In this document: positions 6,994 through 14,985 of the stretch, in pieces | How the letters are laid out: the number at the start of each line of letters is the position of its first letter | How positions within the stretch are numbered: the first letter of the stretch is position 1 | Assembly (NCBI GenBank): GCA_002347985.1 | Contig: DDYM01000040.1 | Location: 5,701-21,929 of the forward strand | Direction of reading: 5' to 3' | DNA length: 16,229 bases | Source: Bacteroidetes bacterium UBA2234 | GTDB taxonomy: Bacteria > Bacteroidota > Bacteroidia > NS11-12g > UBA955 | Translations under genes and position numbers: made by a program | Notes under the pieces: model-generated | The model's database searches: none | Told to the model about the DNA's origin: nothing | What the model saw: the letters and a program-made list of their open reading frames with translations, nothing else

Positions 6994-7497
6994 TTATTGA
7001 GTGTTTGGGTTTCCGTTGCATTGAATGCAATTGCCCTGTGGGTCTGTTTGTGGATTTGCGTAAAGATGTAAGCTGTGGCTGCTGACATCGAATTTGAGTA
7101 GGCTTCCCATGGTACTGGTAATTTGTTGTACGCGGGGATCGCAAAACTCGAATACCTTTTTGCATTTATTGCAAATGAGGTGGTCGTGTTGTTTGTAGCC
7201 AAAGGCTTGCTCGTAATGGGAAGTGTTTTGGCCAAATTGATGTCGTTTCACCAGGCCAGATTCCACAAGCAAATCCAGTGTGTTGTAAACGGTAGCGCGC
7301 GAAACGTGGTAGTTTCGGGTTTTCATTTTCAAAAACAATTCATCTACGTCGAAATGGACTTTGGAGGAGTAAATTTCATCCAAAATGGCATAGCGTTCCG
7401 GCGTTTTTCTGTGTTGATGTTGTTCCAAATACCCTGTGAAAAGCTCTCGCACTTCTTGCTTGGTTTTTTCGATTTGAGGGTCTTTCTTGGCAGTCAT
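6994..7497 (-). CDS. Fur-family metal- or peroxide-responsive transcriptional regulator
   Basis: This 167-residue protein has the two-domain Fur layout: an N-terminal winged helix for DNA binding (about 15-90, recognition helix around SRATVYNTLDLL, 66-77) and a C-terminal dimerisation domain. The structural zinc site is complete, with C109-x-x-C112 and C157-x-x-C160. Candidate regulatory-metal ligands are H48, H94, E96, H104, H106, H141 and H144. The family represses iron uptake, zinc uptake or peroxide-defence genes; which of these applies cannot be told by eye. The last few residues after C160 are poorly conserved in general. It sits 12 bases downstream of the SPOR-domain gene and 25 bases upstream of purA on the same strand, suggesting cotranscription. 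No canonical Fur box was recognised nearby. Confidence 0.93.
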   Translation of the reverse strand: MTAKKDPQIEKTKQEVRELFTGYLEQHQHRKTPERYAILDEIYSSKVHFDVDELFLKMKTRNYHVSRATVYNTLDLLVESGLVKRHQFGQNTSHYEQAFGYKQHDHLICNKCKKVFEFCDPRVQQITSTMGSLLKFDVSSHSLHLYANPQTDPQGNCIQCNGNPNTQ

Positions 7498-7509
7498 TGC
7501 GATATTGGA

Positions 7510-7947
7510 TTAATTGCTTTCCGGCCCTGAGTAGGCTGGGTTTGGAATTTGAAGTCGCAATTTTCTGGCAGTTGGAAATTCCTTTTTTATGTCGGCCAAC
7601 GCGGCATCTGCTTCTGCGGCAGTTGTAAATGCTCCGATGTAAACCTTGAAATTGGGTTCATCATAAATCAACAAAGCGCCGTAGGTGCTTCCAAACAATT
7701 CGTCGGCCTTTTTTTGAATTTCAGTGGCTTCGGCGCGTTTTGAAGAGAAGCCAACAAAAATGCGATAACCACTGATTTTTTTATCGCTGCTTTTGGTGCG
7801 TTCTTTTCTCGCTTTTTCCATGGATTCTACGGCGGGTTCAACGTCGTATACCACTTGTGATTTCACTTCTGCTGCTGCCATAATGCAGGCCAAGAGAACA
7901 ATCCCCTTGATTTTTGTGCTTACAGCGGGTGAAAAGTTTAAAATCAT
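7510..7947 (-). CDS. Exported SPOR-domain protein
   Basis: This 145-residue protein has an N-terminal hydrophobic segment (about 13-26, IKGIVLLACIMAAA) that fits a signal peptide or anchor, a charged linker rich in K and E (about 40-57), and a C-terminal SPOR domain (about 58-134). The SPOR repeats are visible as YRIFVGFSSKRAEATEIQKK and KVYIGAFTTAAEADAALADI. SPOR domains bind glycan strands of peptidoglycan lacking stem peptides, usually at division sites, so a periplasmic cell-wall role is likely. Cysteine 21 (LLAC) was considered as a lipobox, but hydrophobic residues continue after it, so a type I signal is preferred. It is first gene of the SPOR-Fur-purA series and diverges from gpmI. 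A -7-like box lies four bases before the ATG. Confidence 0.85.
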   Translation of the reverse strand: MILNFSPAVSTKIKGIVLLACIMAAAEVKSQVVYDVEPAVESMEKARKERTKSSDKKISGYRIFVGFSSKRAEATEIQKKADELFGSTYGALLIYDEPNFKVYIGAFTTAAEADAALADIKKEFPTARKLRLQIPNPAYSGPESN

Positions 7948-7951
7948 GACA

Positions 7952-7978
7952 CAAATATCGTGATTTTACTTCATACAA
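7952..7978 (-). promoter_or_regulatory. Promoter of SPOR-Fur-purA operon
   Basis: Minus-strand GATATTTG (7959-7952) differs from TAnnTTTG only at the first base, and TGTC separates it from the ATG at 7947. TTG (7978-7976) lies 16 bases upstream, slightly shorter than usual spacing. It shares a 56-base region with the divergent gpmI promoter. Confidence 0.42.
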
Positions 7979-7991
7979 TTATAGCCTGTTG

Positions 7992-7999
7992 TACCTTTG
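7992..7999 (+). promoter_or_regulatory. -7 box of gpmI, 4 bases from ATG
   Basis: TACCTTTG matches TAnnTTTG exactly, and TGAT separates it from the ATG at 8004. Transcription should begin at or beside the start codon. The box lies within any longer reading from the upstream TTG at 7989, which argues against that start. No clear -33 TTG is present. Confidence 0.6.
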
Positions 8000-8003
8000 T
8001 GAT

Positions 8004-9515
8004 ATGGTTAAAAAAGTGGCTTTGGTGGTATTGGATGGTTGGGGGTTGGGCAATGGCTCGTATTCGGATGCCATCAATCAGGCAATTACGCCGTTTACGG
8101 ATTCTTTGTTTGCGAGATTTCCCAATGCAACTTTACGTACGGATGGAGAAAATGTAGGTTTGCCGGAGGGCCAGATGGGCAACTCGGAAGTGGGTCATAT
8201 GAATTTGGGTGCCGGTAGGATCGTTTGGCAGATGTTGGCTAAGATCAATAAGGCGTTCGCGGAGAACGAAGTGGCGGAAAATGAGGTGTTGGTTCGCGCG
8301 ATGGAATCGGCAAAATCGGGTAACAAAGCCTTTCATATCATGGGTTTACTGAGTGATGGCGGCGTTCATGCACACATCGAACACATCAAAAAATTGTGCA
8401 TCATTGCCAATGAATTTGGATTGAAGAAAATATATGTCCATGCCTTTTTGGATGGAAGAGATACCGATCCGAAGTCGGGTTTTGGCTACCTCACCAGTCT
8501 GCAATCGGCCATCGAGGGAACCCATGCCAAAATTAGTACGGTGGTGGGAAGATACTATGCGATGGACCGCGATGAGCGTTGGGAAAGGGTGAAAGTGTGT
8601 TACGATTTGATGGTGCATGGCACGGGGAAGGCGGTTGATAGTTTTGAAGCCATTCATCAGGAATATGCGGCGGGGGTCACCGATGAGTTTATGAGTCCGT
8701 TGCGCTTTCTTCAAGGCAACGAAGGTTTGTTGGCGGAAAACGATGTTGTAATAAATGCAAATTTCAGAACCGATCGCGGACGTCAGATTTCTCGGGCATT
8801 GACCCAAGAGGATTTTTCGGCCCAAGGGATGAAAAAAATGAAATTGGAATATTACACCCTCACGCAGTACGATGCGAAATATAAAATTGCGGGTGTTTTG
8901 TTCGAAAACGACAATCTACAGCAGACATTGGGGGAAGTGATTTCCATGGCTGGATTGAGGCAGTTGCGGGCCGCGGAAACAGAAAAATACCCTCACGTTA
9001 CCTTTTTCTTTTCAGGAGGCAGAGAGACTGTGTTTGAAGGGGAGGAGCGACTCATGGTTTCATCGCCCAAGGTGGCAACTTATGATTTGCAGCCCGAAAT
9101 GAGTGCCATTGAACTGACAGAAAGGGCGTTGGAAAAAATGCAACAAGAGCAATTTGATTTTGTTTGTTTGAATTTTGCCAATGCAGATATGGTTGGGCAT
9201 ACCGGCGTTTATAGTGCTATAGTAAAAGCGGTAGAGACGGTGGATGCTTGTCTTCAAAGATTGGTTGAAGTGGGAGAGGAAATGGGTTATGAGTTTCTCG
9301 TGTTGGCAGATCATGGGAATGCGGATGTGGCGGTGAACGACGATGGTACGCCGAATACTGCGCATACCACAAATCCAGTTCCCGTATGGTGGGTTACCCA
9401 GGAAAAAGAACAGGATTTACGTCATGGAATTTTGGCCGATGTGGCCCCTACGATATTACATATTTTGGGTTTGGTTCAGCCCTTGGAAATGACCGGTAAG
9501 TCTTTGATTGTATGA
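8004..9515 (+). CDS. gpmI: 2,3-bisphosphoglycerate-independent phosphoglycerate mutase
   Basis: GpmI interconverts 3- and 2-phosphoglycerate in glycolysis and gluconeogenesis through a phosphoserine intermediate, using two metal ions (usually manganese). The 503-residue product is full length. It has the alkaline-phosphatase-fold metal site at both ends: D11 in VLDGWG, nucleophile S61 in MGNSEVGH, then D436 and H437 in ADHGN and H454 in AHTTNPVP. The inserted transferase domain shows DGRDTDPKSG and RYYAMDRDERWER, the substrate-binding arginines. I chose ATG 8004 (MVKKVALVVLDGWG), the usual family start, over TTG 7989, because the promoter box overlaps the extension. It heads a rightward series; its TGA overlaps the next ATG by four bases. 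The SPOR-domain gene diverges from it. Confidence 0.97.
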   Translation: MVKKVALVVLDGWGLGNGSYSDAINQAITPFTDSLFARFPNATLRTDGENVGLPEGQMGNSEVGHMNLGAGRIVWQMLAKINKAFAENEVAENEVLVRAMESAKSGNKAFHIMGLLSDGGVHAHIEHIKKLCIIANEFGLKKIYVHAFLDGRDTDPKSGFGYLTSLQSAIEGTHAKISTVVGRYYAMDRDERWERVKVCYDLMVHGTGKAVDSFEAIHQEYAAGVTDEFMSPLRFLQGNEGLLAENDVVINANFRTDRGRQISRALTQEDFSAQGMKKMKLEYYTLTQYDAKYKIAGVLFENDNLQQTLGEVISMAGLRQLRAAETEKYPHVTFFFSGGRETVFEGEERLMVSSPKVATYDLQPEMSAIELTERALEKMQQEQFDFVCLNFANADMVGHTGVYSAIVKAVETVDACLQRLVEVGEEMGYEFLVLADHGNADVAVNDDGTPNTAHTTNPVPVWWVTQEKEQDLRHGILADVAPTILHILGLVQPLEMTGKSLIV

Positions 9516-10144
9516 TTGTAATGAGAATTGAAATAAAGCAAGTATTTATGAGGATTGGGAAAATATTGAATGGATTTTTAGGGGGTGCAATGGGTGTTTT
9601 TTCGATCCTTGTGGGTTGCGGACAAGATTCTCACGTTGACGCGGCGGCCGAGCCCGATTCATTTGTGCGATTTGCACAAAATGAAATTGCTTGGTTGCAA
9701 AAATCACAGCCGGGGATGACCAAAACTGTGACTGAAGGGGAGAACGTTGAAACGGAATCCATGGACAGCTTAAATTGGGACAATGAGTTGGAGGCTATTA
9801 GAACTTGGTCGTTGCACGCATTGTCAAAAAAATCGAAGATTCAACCGGCCTACGACACAACGATCGATGAATCTGGGGCGTTGAAAATCGTTCGAATGAA
9901 CGCAAGGGATACCTCGGCGGAGTTACAGGAGCTCATGGTTACCTATCGCAAGGGAAAAATCGAATTGATGCAGTGGTCTGTAATACAGCGAAGCTGGTAC
10001 ATGGATCGGGACTTGAGAATTTCTTTTCAGCCCAGAAAAGGCTATGGAATACAGGTGAAGGAAAATGCCATTTGGTCGTCTGAAAAATCTTACGAAATTT
10101 ACATCGAAATCAACAACAGTGATTTTCTAATCAACGGAAAATGA
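9512..10144 (+). CDS. Uncharacterised small lipoprotein
   Basis: I do not recognise a named family. The longest form has 210 residues. A hydrophobic segment is followed by the lipobox LVGC (cysteine 36, or 24 if the start is ATG 9548), so signal peptidase II should cleave before that cysteine and lipidate it. The start at 9548 (MRIGKILNGFLGG...) gives a more typical signal peptide, while ATG 9512 overlaps the gpmI stop as ATGA; ATG 9521 is a third option. The mature part is about 175 residues, rich in charged and aromatic residues (WSVIQRSWYMDRDLRISF), with an acidic linker at about 70-90 and no transmembrane segment. It is presumably in the periplasm or attached to the outer membrane. Its stop overlaps the next ATG by four bases, so translation is probably coupled to the aldehyde dehydrogenase. 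Confidence 0.75.
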   Translation: MIVMRIEIKQVFMRIGKILNGFLGGAMGVFSILVGCGQDSHVDAAAEPDSFVRFAQNEIAWLQKSQPGMTKTVTEGENVETESMDSLNWDNELEAIRTWSLHALSKKSKIQPAYDTTIDESGALKIVRMNARDTSAELQELMVTYRKGKIELMQWSVIQRSWYMDRDLRISFQPRKGYGIQVKENAIWSSEKSYEIYIEINNSDFLINGK

Positions 10145-11574
10145 ACATATTAAACTACATCAATGGCGAGATGAAGTCGTCCAATTCGGGCGCTACTTTG
10201 GATAATTACAACCCCGCTATCGGCAAAGTCTATGGTAGTATTCCAAATTCGGACGCGTCTGATGTTGCCGAAGCATACCAGGCCGCTGCAGCCGCATTTC
10301 CATCGTGGAGTAACACGCCGGCAGAAGAGCGGTTTAAGATTTTGAATGCCATCGCTGAGGGGATTGATAATTTGCGTGATACATTGGCTTTGGCGGAGAG
10401 CAACGACCAGGGGAAGCCCCTTTGGTTGGCCAAGAATGAAATGATTCGTGCGGGTCAGAATTTTAGATTTTTTGCTACCGCGGCGATGCAATTTGCCAGC
10501 GAAAGTCATGCCATGGAGAATAAGGCTATCAATTACACTTTGCGCACTCCGATTGGTGTTGTGGGATGTATAAGCCCGTGGAATTTGCCCTTGTATTTGT
10601 TTACATGGAAGATTGCGCCAGCTTTGGCTGCGGGGAATTGCGTGGTTGCTAAACCGAGTGAATTTACACCCGTTACGGCGGCGATGTTGGGCGAAATTTG
10701 TTCGTCGGCCGGATTGCCCAATGGCGTGTTGAATATCGTCAATGGTCTGGGTGCAAGCGTGGGCCAAGCCATCGTAGAGCATCCAAAAATCAAAGCAATT
10801 TCTTTCACCGGTGGGACGGTCACAGGGAAGCATATTTCGAGCATAGCGGGTCCGATGTTTAAAAAGGTGAGCTTAGAATTGGGCGGAAAAAATCCCAATA
10901 TCATTTTCGCCGATGCGGACATGGACAAGGCGATAAAGACAACTGTGAATAGCTCGTTCATGAATCAGGGCGAGATTTGTTTGTGTGGGAGTCGTGTTTT
11001 TGTAGAGAGAAGCGCCTATGAAATGGTGAAGTCGGCATTGGTTGCTGAGGTATCCAAAATGAAGGTGGGAGACCCATTGCATGCGGAAACCCGCGTGGGC
11101 GCTATCGTATCGAAGCCTCATTACGAAAAGGTTTTGGGATACATTGAATTGGCGAAGAGCGAGGGAGCCACTGTTTTATGCGGTGGTGGTGCATTGCATC
11201 CTGAAGGTTTTGAGGAGGGATATTACATCGCCCCAACGATTTTGGAAGGGTTGCCCTTTGATGCGCGCTGCAATATGGAAGAGATTTTTGGTCCTGTGAT
11301 TACGATCACCCCGTTTGATACGGTGGAAGAGGTGTTGACGATGGCAAATGCAACGGAATATGGATTGGCGGCAACGGTTTGGACACAACATTTGACCCGT
11401 GCTCACCAAGTAGCTGCGCAATTGCAGATGGGTATTGTGTGGATCAATTGCTGGTTGCTAAGGGATTTACGGACACCTTTTGGCGGCGTGAAGAGCAGTG
11501 GTGTAGGCAGAGAAGGGGGATGGGAAGCGATGCGATTCTTTACCGAGGTAAAGAATGTTTGTGTGTCGCTGTAG
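10141..11574 (+). CDS. Aldehyde dehydrogenase, 2-aminomuconate/2-hydroxymuconate-semialdehyde type
   Basis: This 477-residue NAD(P)-dependent aldehyde dehydrogenase is complete. Catalytic cysteine is C280 (NQGEIC), general base E246 in LELGGKNPN, oxyanion asparagine N148 in SPWNLPL, and cofactor lysine K171 in AKPSE. SFTGGTVTGK (221-230) is the cofactor loop. The C-terminal stretch WLLRDLRTPFGGVKSSGVGR, then EGG, resembles the 2-hydroxymuconic/2-aminomuconic semialdehyde dehydrogenase group (DmpC/XylG, ALDH8A1), which act after meta-cleavage of aromatic rings or in tryptophan degradation through 3-hydroxyanthranilate. No other gene of those routes is in the window, so subfamily is moderately sure and substrate is open. 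The ATG overlaps the lipoprotein stop by four bases. thiL begins 16 bases downstream from its own promoter box. Confidence 0.92.
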   Translation: MNILNYINGEMKSSNSGATLDNYNPAIGKVYGSIPNSDASDVAEAYQAAAAAFPSWSNTPAEERFKILNAIAEGIDNLRDTLALAESNDQGKPLWLAKNEMIRAGQNFRFFATAAMQFASESHAMENKAINYTLRTPIGVVGCISPWNLPLYLFTWKIAPALAAGNCVVAKPSEFTPVTAAMLGEICSSAGLPNGVLNIVNGLGASVGQAIVEHPKIKAISFTGGTVTGKHISSIAGPMFKKVSLELGGKNPNIIFADADMDKAIKTTVNSSFMNQGEICLCGSRVFVERSAYEMVKSALVAEVSKMKVGDPLHAETRVGAIVSKPHYEKVLGYIELAKSEGATVLCGGGALHPEGFEEGYYIAPTILEGLPFDARCNMEEIFGPVITITPFDTVEEVLTMANATEYGLAATVWTQHLTRAHQVAAQLQMGIVWINCWLLRDLRTPFGGVKSSGVGREGGWEAMRFFTEVKNVCVSL

Positions 11575-11586
11575 TCCGTATCTTTG
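11558..11586 (+). promoter_or_regulatory. Promoter of thiL, 4 bases from ATG
   Basis: TTTG (11558-11561) is followed after 17 bases by TATCTTTG (11579-11586), an exact -7 match. TAAA separates it from the ATG at 11591. The -33 part lies inside the end of the aldehyde dehydrogenase gene. This is the best complete case of a promoter that should give a leaderless mRNA. Confidence 0.6.
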
Positions 11587-11590
11587 TAAA

Positions 11591-12628
11591 ATGTTTGACA
11601 ATAGTGATCGTACGGAGTTAGGGGCGATGGGCGAGTTTGGCCTCATTCAGCATCTTTCGCAGCATTTTGAAGTAAAAAATTCAAAGACCGTAAAAGGGAT
11701 TGGAGATGATTGTGCGGTTATAGATTGCGGAGACCATTTTGGATTGCTAACCACCGATTTGCTTTTGGAAGGCGTTCATTTTGATTTGAGTTTTCATCCG
11801 CTGAAACACCTTGGTTACAAAGCGATTTCTGTTGCCATTAGCGATATTTATGCGATGAATGGAATGGCCGATCAGGTAACGGTGGGTTTGGGTTTGAGCA
11901 ACCGTTTTTCTTTGGAGGCAGTGGAGGAGTTGTATGCGGGTATGCAAATTGCTTGTGAGCATTTCGGGGTTGATTTGGTAGGTGGCGATACAACAACGTC
12001 TCAAAGCGGGTTGGTGATATCAATGTCGGCCTACGGCCGCGTTGCAAAAGATAAAATCGTCTATCGCGGCGGTGCAAATATTGGTGATTTATTGGTTGTG
12101 AGTGGCGATTTGGGCGGCGCCTATATGGGGTTGCAAATTTTGGAGAGGGAGAAACGCGTATTCTTGGAAGTGCCAAACATGCAGCCTGATTTAGAGCAAT
12201 ACGATTATATCGTGGGCCGACAGCTGAAGGCGGAGGCCCGCAAAGACGTGATAGAGTTGTTGAAGATCCTGGATGTTAAACCCAGCAGTATGATTGATGT
12301 GAGTGACGGCGTTGCGTCGGAGCTTCATCACCTTGGAAAAGCCAGCGGTTGCGGATTCCACATTTACGAGGAGAAGTTGCCTATTGATCCCCAAACAATC
12401 GATACCGCATTGACCTTTGATTTGAATCCAAGTATCGTTGCCTTGAATGGTGGAGAAGACTATGAATTGTTGTTCACCGTGGGACAGGCCGATTATGAAA
12501 AAATCAAGACCATGCCCGATTTCACAGTGATTGGATATGCTACGGATGTGACATCTAAGAATATGTTGCGTACAAAATCAGACAATCAGTTTGAAATAAA
12601 AGCCCAGGGTTGGCCAAATTCGCAATAA
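11591..12628 (+). CDS. thiL: Thiamine-monophosphate kinase
   Basis: ThiL phosphorylates thiamine monophosphate with ATP to make thiamine diphosphate, the active cofactor, in the cytoplasm. The 345-residue product matches the AIR-synthase-like (PurM/ThiL) fold. It has GEFGLIQHL near the start, GIGDD (36-40) and TTDLLLEGVHF (54-64) for magnesium and ATP, SDIYAMN (84-90), GGDTT (131-135), DVSDG and GGEDYELLFT. I chose ATG 11591 over the in-frame upstream codon at 11555, because a short N-terminus before the GEFGLI segment is usual and the -7 box TATCTTTG lies between the two. It follows the aldehyde dehydrogenase by 16 bases. No other thiamine gene is adjacent. aspS begins 62 bases downstream with a separate promoter-like box. 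Confidence 0.96.
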   Translation: MFDNSDRTELGAMGEFGLIQHLSQHFEVKNSKTVKGIGDDCAVIDCGDHFGLLTTDLLLEGVHFDLSFHPLKHLGYKAISVAISDIYAMNGMADQVTVGLGLSNRFSLEAVEELYAGMQIACEHFGVDLVGGDTTTSQSGLVISMSAYGRVAKDKIVYRGGANIGDLLVVSGDLGGAYMGLQILEREKRVFLEVPNMQPDLEQYDYIVGRQLKAEARKDVIELLKILDVKPSSMIDVSDGVASELHHLGKASGCGFHIYEEKLPIDPQTIDTALTFDLNPSIVALNGGEDYELLFTVGQADYEKIKTMPDFTVIGYATDVTSKNMLRTKSDNQFEIKAQGWPNSQ

Positions 12629-12677
12629 GATAATTTTCTTTGGCACTTTTCGCCAAGGGATTTCGTTCCGGAGGTCG

Positions 12678-12685
12678 TATTTTTG
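12678..12685 (+). promoter_or_regulatory. -7 box of aspS, 5 bases from ATG
   Basis: TATTTTTG matches TAnnTTTG, with CATTT before the ATG at 12691. No -33 TTG is seen at 17-23 bases upstream. It lies in the 62-base gap after thiL, so aspS may be transcribed from here as a leaderless mRNA as well as by read-through. Confidence 0.5.
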
Positions 12686-12690
12686 CATTT

Positions 12691-14442
12691 ATGTTTCGTT
12701 CGCATACTTGTGGTGAATTGCGTATTTCGCACGTTGGTAATACGGTTACCCTTTCGGGTTGGGTTGCTAAAATCCGTTTGATGGGTTCAATGGCCTTCGT
12801 TGATTTGCGAGATCGTTATGGAATTACGCAGCTGTCGTTCAATGAAGCTTACAGCATGGACATGCTTGCCAAGGCGGGAGAATTGGGCAGAGAATATGTG
12901 ATTCAAGTTACCGGTCAGGTTGCCGAGCGTGAATCAAAGAATAAACAAATCGCAACGGGGGAGATTGAAATTGTTGTCTCTGATCTAAAGATTTTGAATC
13001 AGGCGAAGACCCCTCCGTTTACCATTGAAAATGAAACGGACGGCGGAGACGACATTCGAATGCAGTATCGGTATTTGGATTTGCGCAGAGATGTGGTGCG
13101 TGCCAACTTGGAAATGAGACATATGTTGGCCCAGAAGATCAGAAATTACCTGAGTAACGATGACTTTTTGGAAGTGGAGACACCCGTATTGATTAAAAGT
13201 ACGCCAGAAGGAGCCCGCGATTTTGTGGTGCCATCGCGTTTGAATCCGGGACAGTGGTATGCATTGCCCCAAAGTCCACAAACCTTTAAGCAATTGCTTA
13301 TGGTAAGTGGGTTTGATAAATATTTTCAAATTGTTAAGTGCTTCAGGGACGAGGATTTGCGTGCAGACCGTCAGCCCGAATTTACTCAAATCGATTGTGA
13401 GATGAGTTTTGTGGAGCGTGAAGATATCTTAAATACATTTGAGGGAATGGCCAAGCATTTGTTTGCAGAGGTGAAAGGTTTACATTTTGATGCCTTTCCT
13501 CGGATGACCTATGCCGATGCAATGCGTTTGTATGGTTGTGATAAGCCAGACATTCGTTTTGATATGCAGTTCGTGGAGCTAAAATCACCTGAAACTGCGG
13601 TGGATTTGGTGAGCGGTAAAGATTTTGTGGTTTTTGATTCCGTAGATTCTGTGATAGGTATCTGCGCCAAAGGGGCAGGAAACTATACGCGCAAGCAGTT
13701 GGATGGACTTACGGAATTTGTGAAGCGACCTCAAATAGGTGCTAAGGGTTTGGTTTATTGCAGGATAGAAGCGGACGGATCTGCGAAAAGTTCCGTAGAT
13801 AAGTTCTATGATGCAGATGCATTGGGAGCTTGGAAAGCAGCGTTTGGTGCAGAACCTGGTGATTTGATTTTGTTGTTGGCTGGCGAATTGAATAAGACAC
13901 GCAAACAATTGAATGAGTTGCGATTGCTCATGGGAAGCGAATTGGGTTTGAGAGATCCATTTAATTATAAGCCGCTTTGGGTGTTGGATTTTCCGTTGTT
14001 GGAGCACGATGAGGAAAGTGGTCGTTGGCATGCAATGCACCATCCTTTTACAAGCCCGTTGCCAGAAGATGTTGAGTTGATGCATACCAATCCAGGTGCG
14101 GTAAGAGCAAATGCTTACGATATGGTAATCAACGGTGTAGAAGTGGGTGGTGGATCGATTCGTATTTTCGACAGAGGATTGCAGTCTCGGATGTTTGATT
14201 TGTTAGGGTTTAGCAAGGAAGAAGCCCAGGCTCAGTTTGGATTCTTAATGAATGCTTTTGAGTATGGAGCACCACCGCATGGCGGAATTGCTCTGGGTTT
14301 TGATCGATTGTGTAGTTTGTTTGGCGGGTCGGAAAGCATCCGTGATTACATTGCGTTCCCAAAAAATAATAGCGGTAGAGATGTGATGATTGATGCCCCG
14401 AGTGAGATCGATGCAAAACAGATGAAAGAATTGGGTCTTTAA
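12691..14442 (+). CDS. aspS: Aspartyl-tRNA synthetase
   Basis: AspS attaches aspartate to tRNA-Asp. The 583-residue class II enzyme is of the bacterial type. It has an N-terminal OB-fold for the anticodon (about 1-105, [22 protein letters not shown]), motif 1 around 151-167 (FLEVETPVL), the QSPQ flipping-loop region (194-197), and motif 2 [19 protein letters not shown] (217-235). A bacterial GAD insertion follows, and motif 3 is GIALGFDRL (532-540, R539). The ATG at 12691 gives the usual MxRxHTCGEL start; the in-frame codon at 12640 would add 17 residues running over the -7 box and is rejected. Position 31 is Met rather than the His seen in some non-discriminating enzymes, which weakly favours a discriminating enzyme. 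It converges with the DgkA-family gene. Confidence 0.98.
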   Translation: MFRSHTCGELRISHVGNTVTLSGWVAKIRLMGSMAFVDLRDRYGITQLSFNEAYSMDMLAKAGELGREYVIQVTGQVAERESKNKQIATGEIEIVVSDLKILNQAKTPPFTIENETDGGDDIRMQYRYLDLRRDVVRANLEMRHMLAQKIRNYLSNDDFLEVETPVLIKSTPEGARDFVVPSRLNPGQWYALPQSPQTFKQLLMVSGFDKYFQIVKCFRDEDLRADRQPEFTQIDCEMSFVEREDILNTFEGMAKHLFAEVKGLHFDAFPRMTYADAMRLYGCDKPDIRFDMQFVELKSPETAVDLVSGKDFVVFDSVDSVIGICAKGAGNYTRKQLDGLTEFVKRPQIGAKGLVYCRIEADGSAKSSVDKFYDADALGAWKAAFGAEPGDLILLLAGELNKTRKQLNELRLLMGSELGLRDPFNYKPLWVLDFPLLEHDEESGRWHAMHHPFTSPLPEDVELMHTNPGAVRANAYDMVINGVEVGGGSIRIFDRGLQSRMFDLLGFSKEEAQAQFGFLMNAFEYGAPPHGGIALGFDRLCSLFGGSESIRDYIAFPKNNSGRDVMIDAPSEIDAKQMKELGL

Positions 14443-14577
14443 TGGCCCAAAATGGATTTTACCGAAGATAGGGTTGGATTCTTAAATTCTGGGCACCGGC
14501 AGGTATTTATTGAACAGGAGTAGGCTGTTACTGCGGGTGTTTCAACAACACTAGAATGGGCGGGAATCGGTGGAATA

Positions 14578-14955
14578 TTAATTACTCAAAATCGACATTA
14601 CATGTGGGCCGAAGATATACAGCCCAACAATGATTGCAATGAAGCTTGCGGCGAGAGTTGCTCCCGCAGCCATGTCTTTGGCACGACCAATCATGGGATG
14701 TTGTTCAGGGTGAAGCACATCAATTGTGGTTTCAAGTGCGGTATTTAGGCCTTCCGAAACAAACACCAATCCCATGGCACACCATAGAATAGCCCATTCA
14801 AAACGATTGAGGTGTTCGCCGAAGTAATCTAAGCTGTAGCCAACTATAACTACGATGATGGAAACGATTCCCATAATTCGGAAATTGCGTTCCGTACGGA
14901 GTAGTGTGATTAGCCCGTCCAGTGCGAATCGCATGGATTGATGAAACTTAGGCAT
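14578..14955 (-). CDS. DgkA-family lipid kinase (diacylglycerol or undecaprenol kinase)
   Basis: This 125-residue integral membrane protein belongs to the small prokaryotic DgkA family, which phosphorylates diacylglycerol or, in many bacteria, undecaprenol with ATP at the inner membrane. Three hydrophobic segments are visible (about 28-44, 54-66 and 98-116). The family signature runs from E68 through N71, E75 and D79 to K93-D94 (SEGLNTALETTIDV ... GRAKDMAAGAT). TERNFR (21-26) is the conserved amphipathic-helix motif with E22. Length is normal. The sequence alone does not separate diacylglycerol from undecaprenol as substrate. It starts 30 bases after the dnaA stop on the same strand, so it is likely cotranscribed with dnaA. 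The 135 bases between it and convergent aspS hold no clear terminator. Confidence 0.93.
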   Translation of the reverse strand: MPKFHQSMRFALDGLITLLRTERNFRIMGIVSIIVVIVGYSLDYFGEHLNRFEWAILWCAMGLVFVSEGLNTALETTIDVLHPEQHPMIGRAKDMAAGATLAASFIAIIVGLYIFGPHVMSILSN

Positions 14956-14985
14956 GCGTTTCCGAGATGAACTTAAAAGGTGGGT

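Noticed and set aside
7989..8003. Upstream TTG start for gpmI adding five residues
   Set aside because: The extension runs through the -7 box TACCTTTG, and the ATG at 8004 gives the usual family N-terminus.
10150..10833. 227-codon open frame on the minus strand
   Set aside because: It lies wholly inside the aldehyde dehydrogenase gene, has no recognisable domain, and the dehydrogenase frame has all catalytic motifs.
12640..12690. 17-residue N-terminal extension of aspS
   Set aside because: It begins at a non-ATG codon, overlaps the TATTTTTG box, and lacks similarity to the MxRxHTCGEL family start, which begins at 12691.
13585..14085. 166-codon open frame on the minus strand inside aspS
   Set aside because: It is antisense to conserved synthetase sequence, and its composition looks like a frame shadow.
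14443..14577. Possible terminator or small RNA between aspS and the DgkA-family gene
   Set aside because: Only short hairpins were found (AACAG/CTGTT and GTGTT/AACAC, five pairs each), without T tracts; this is not enough to call a feature.
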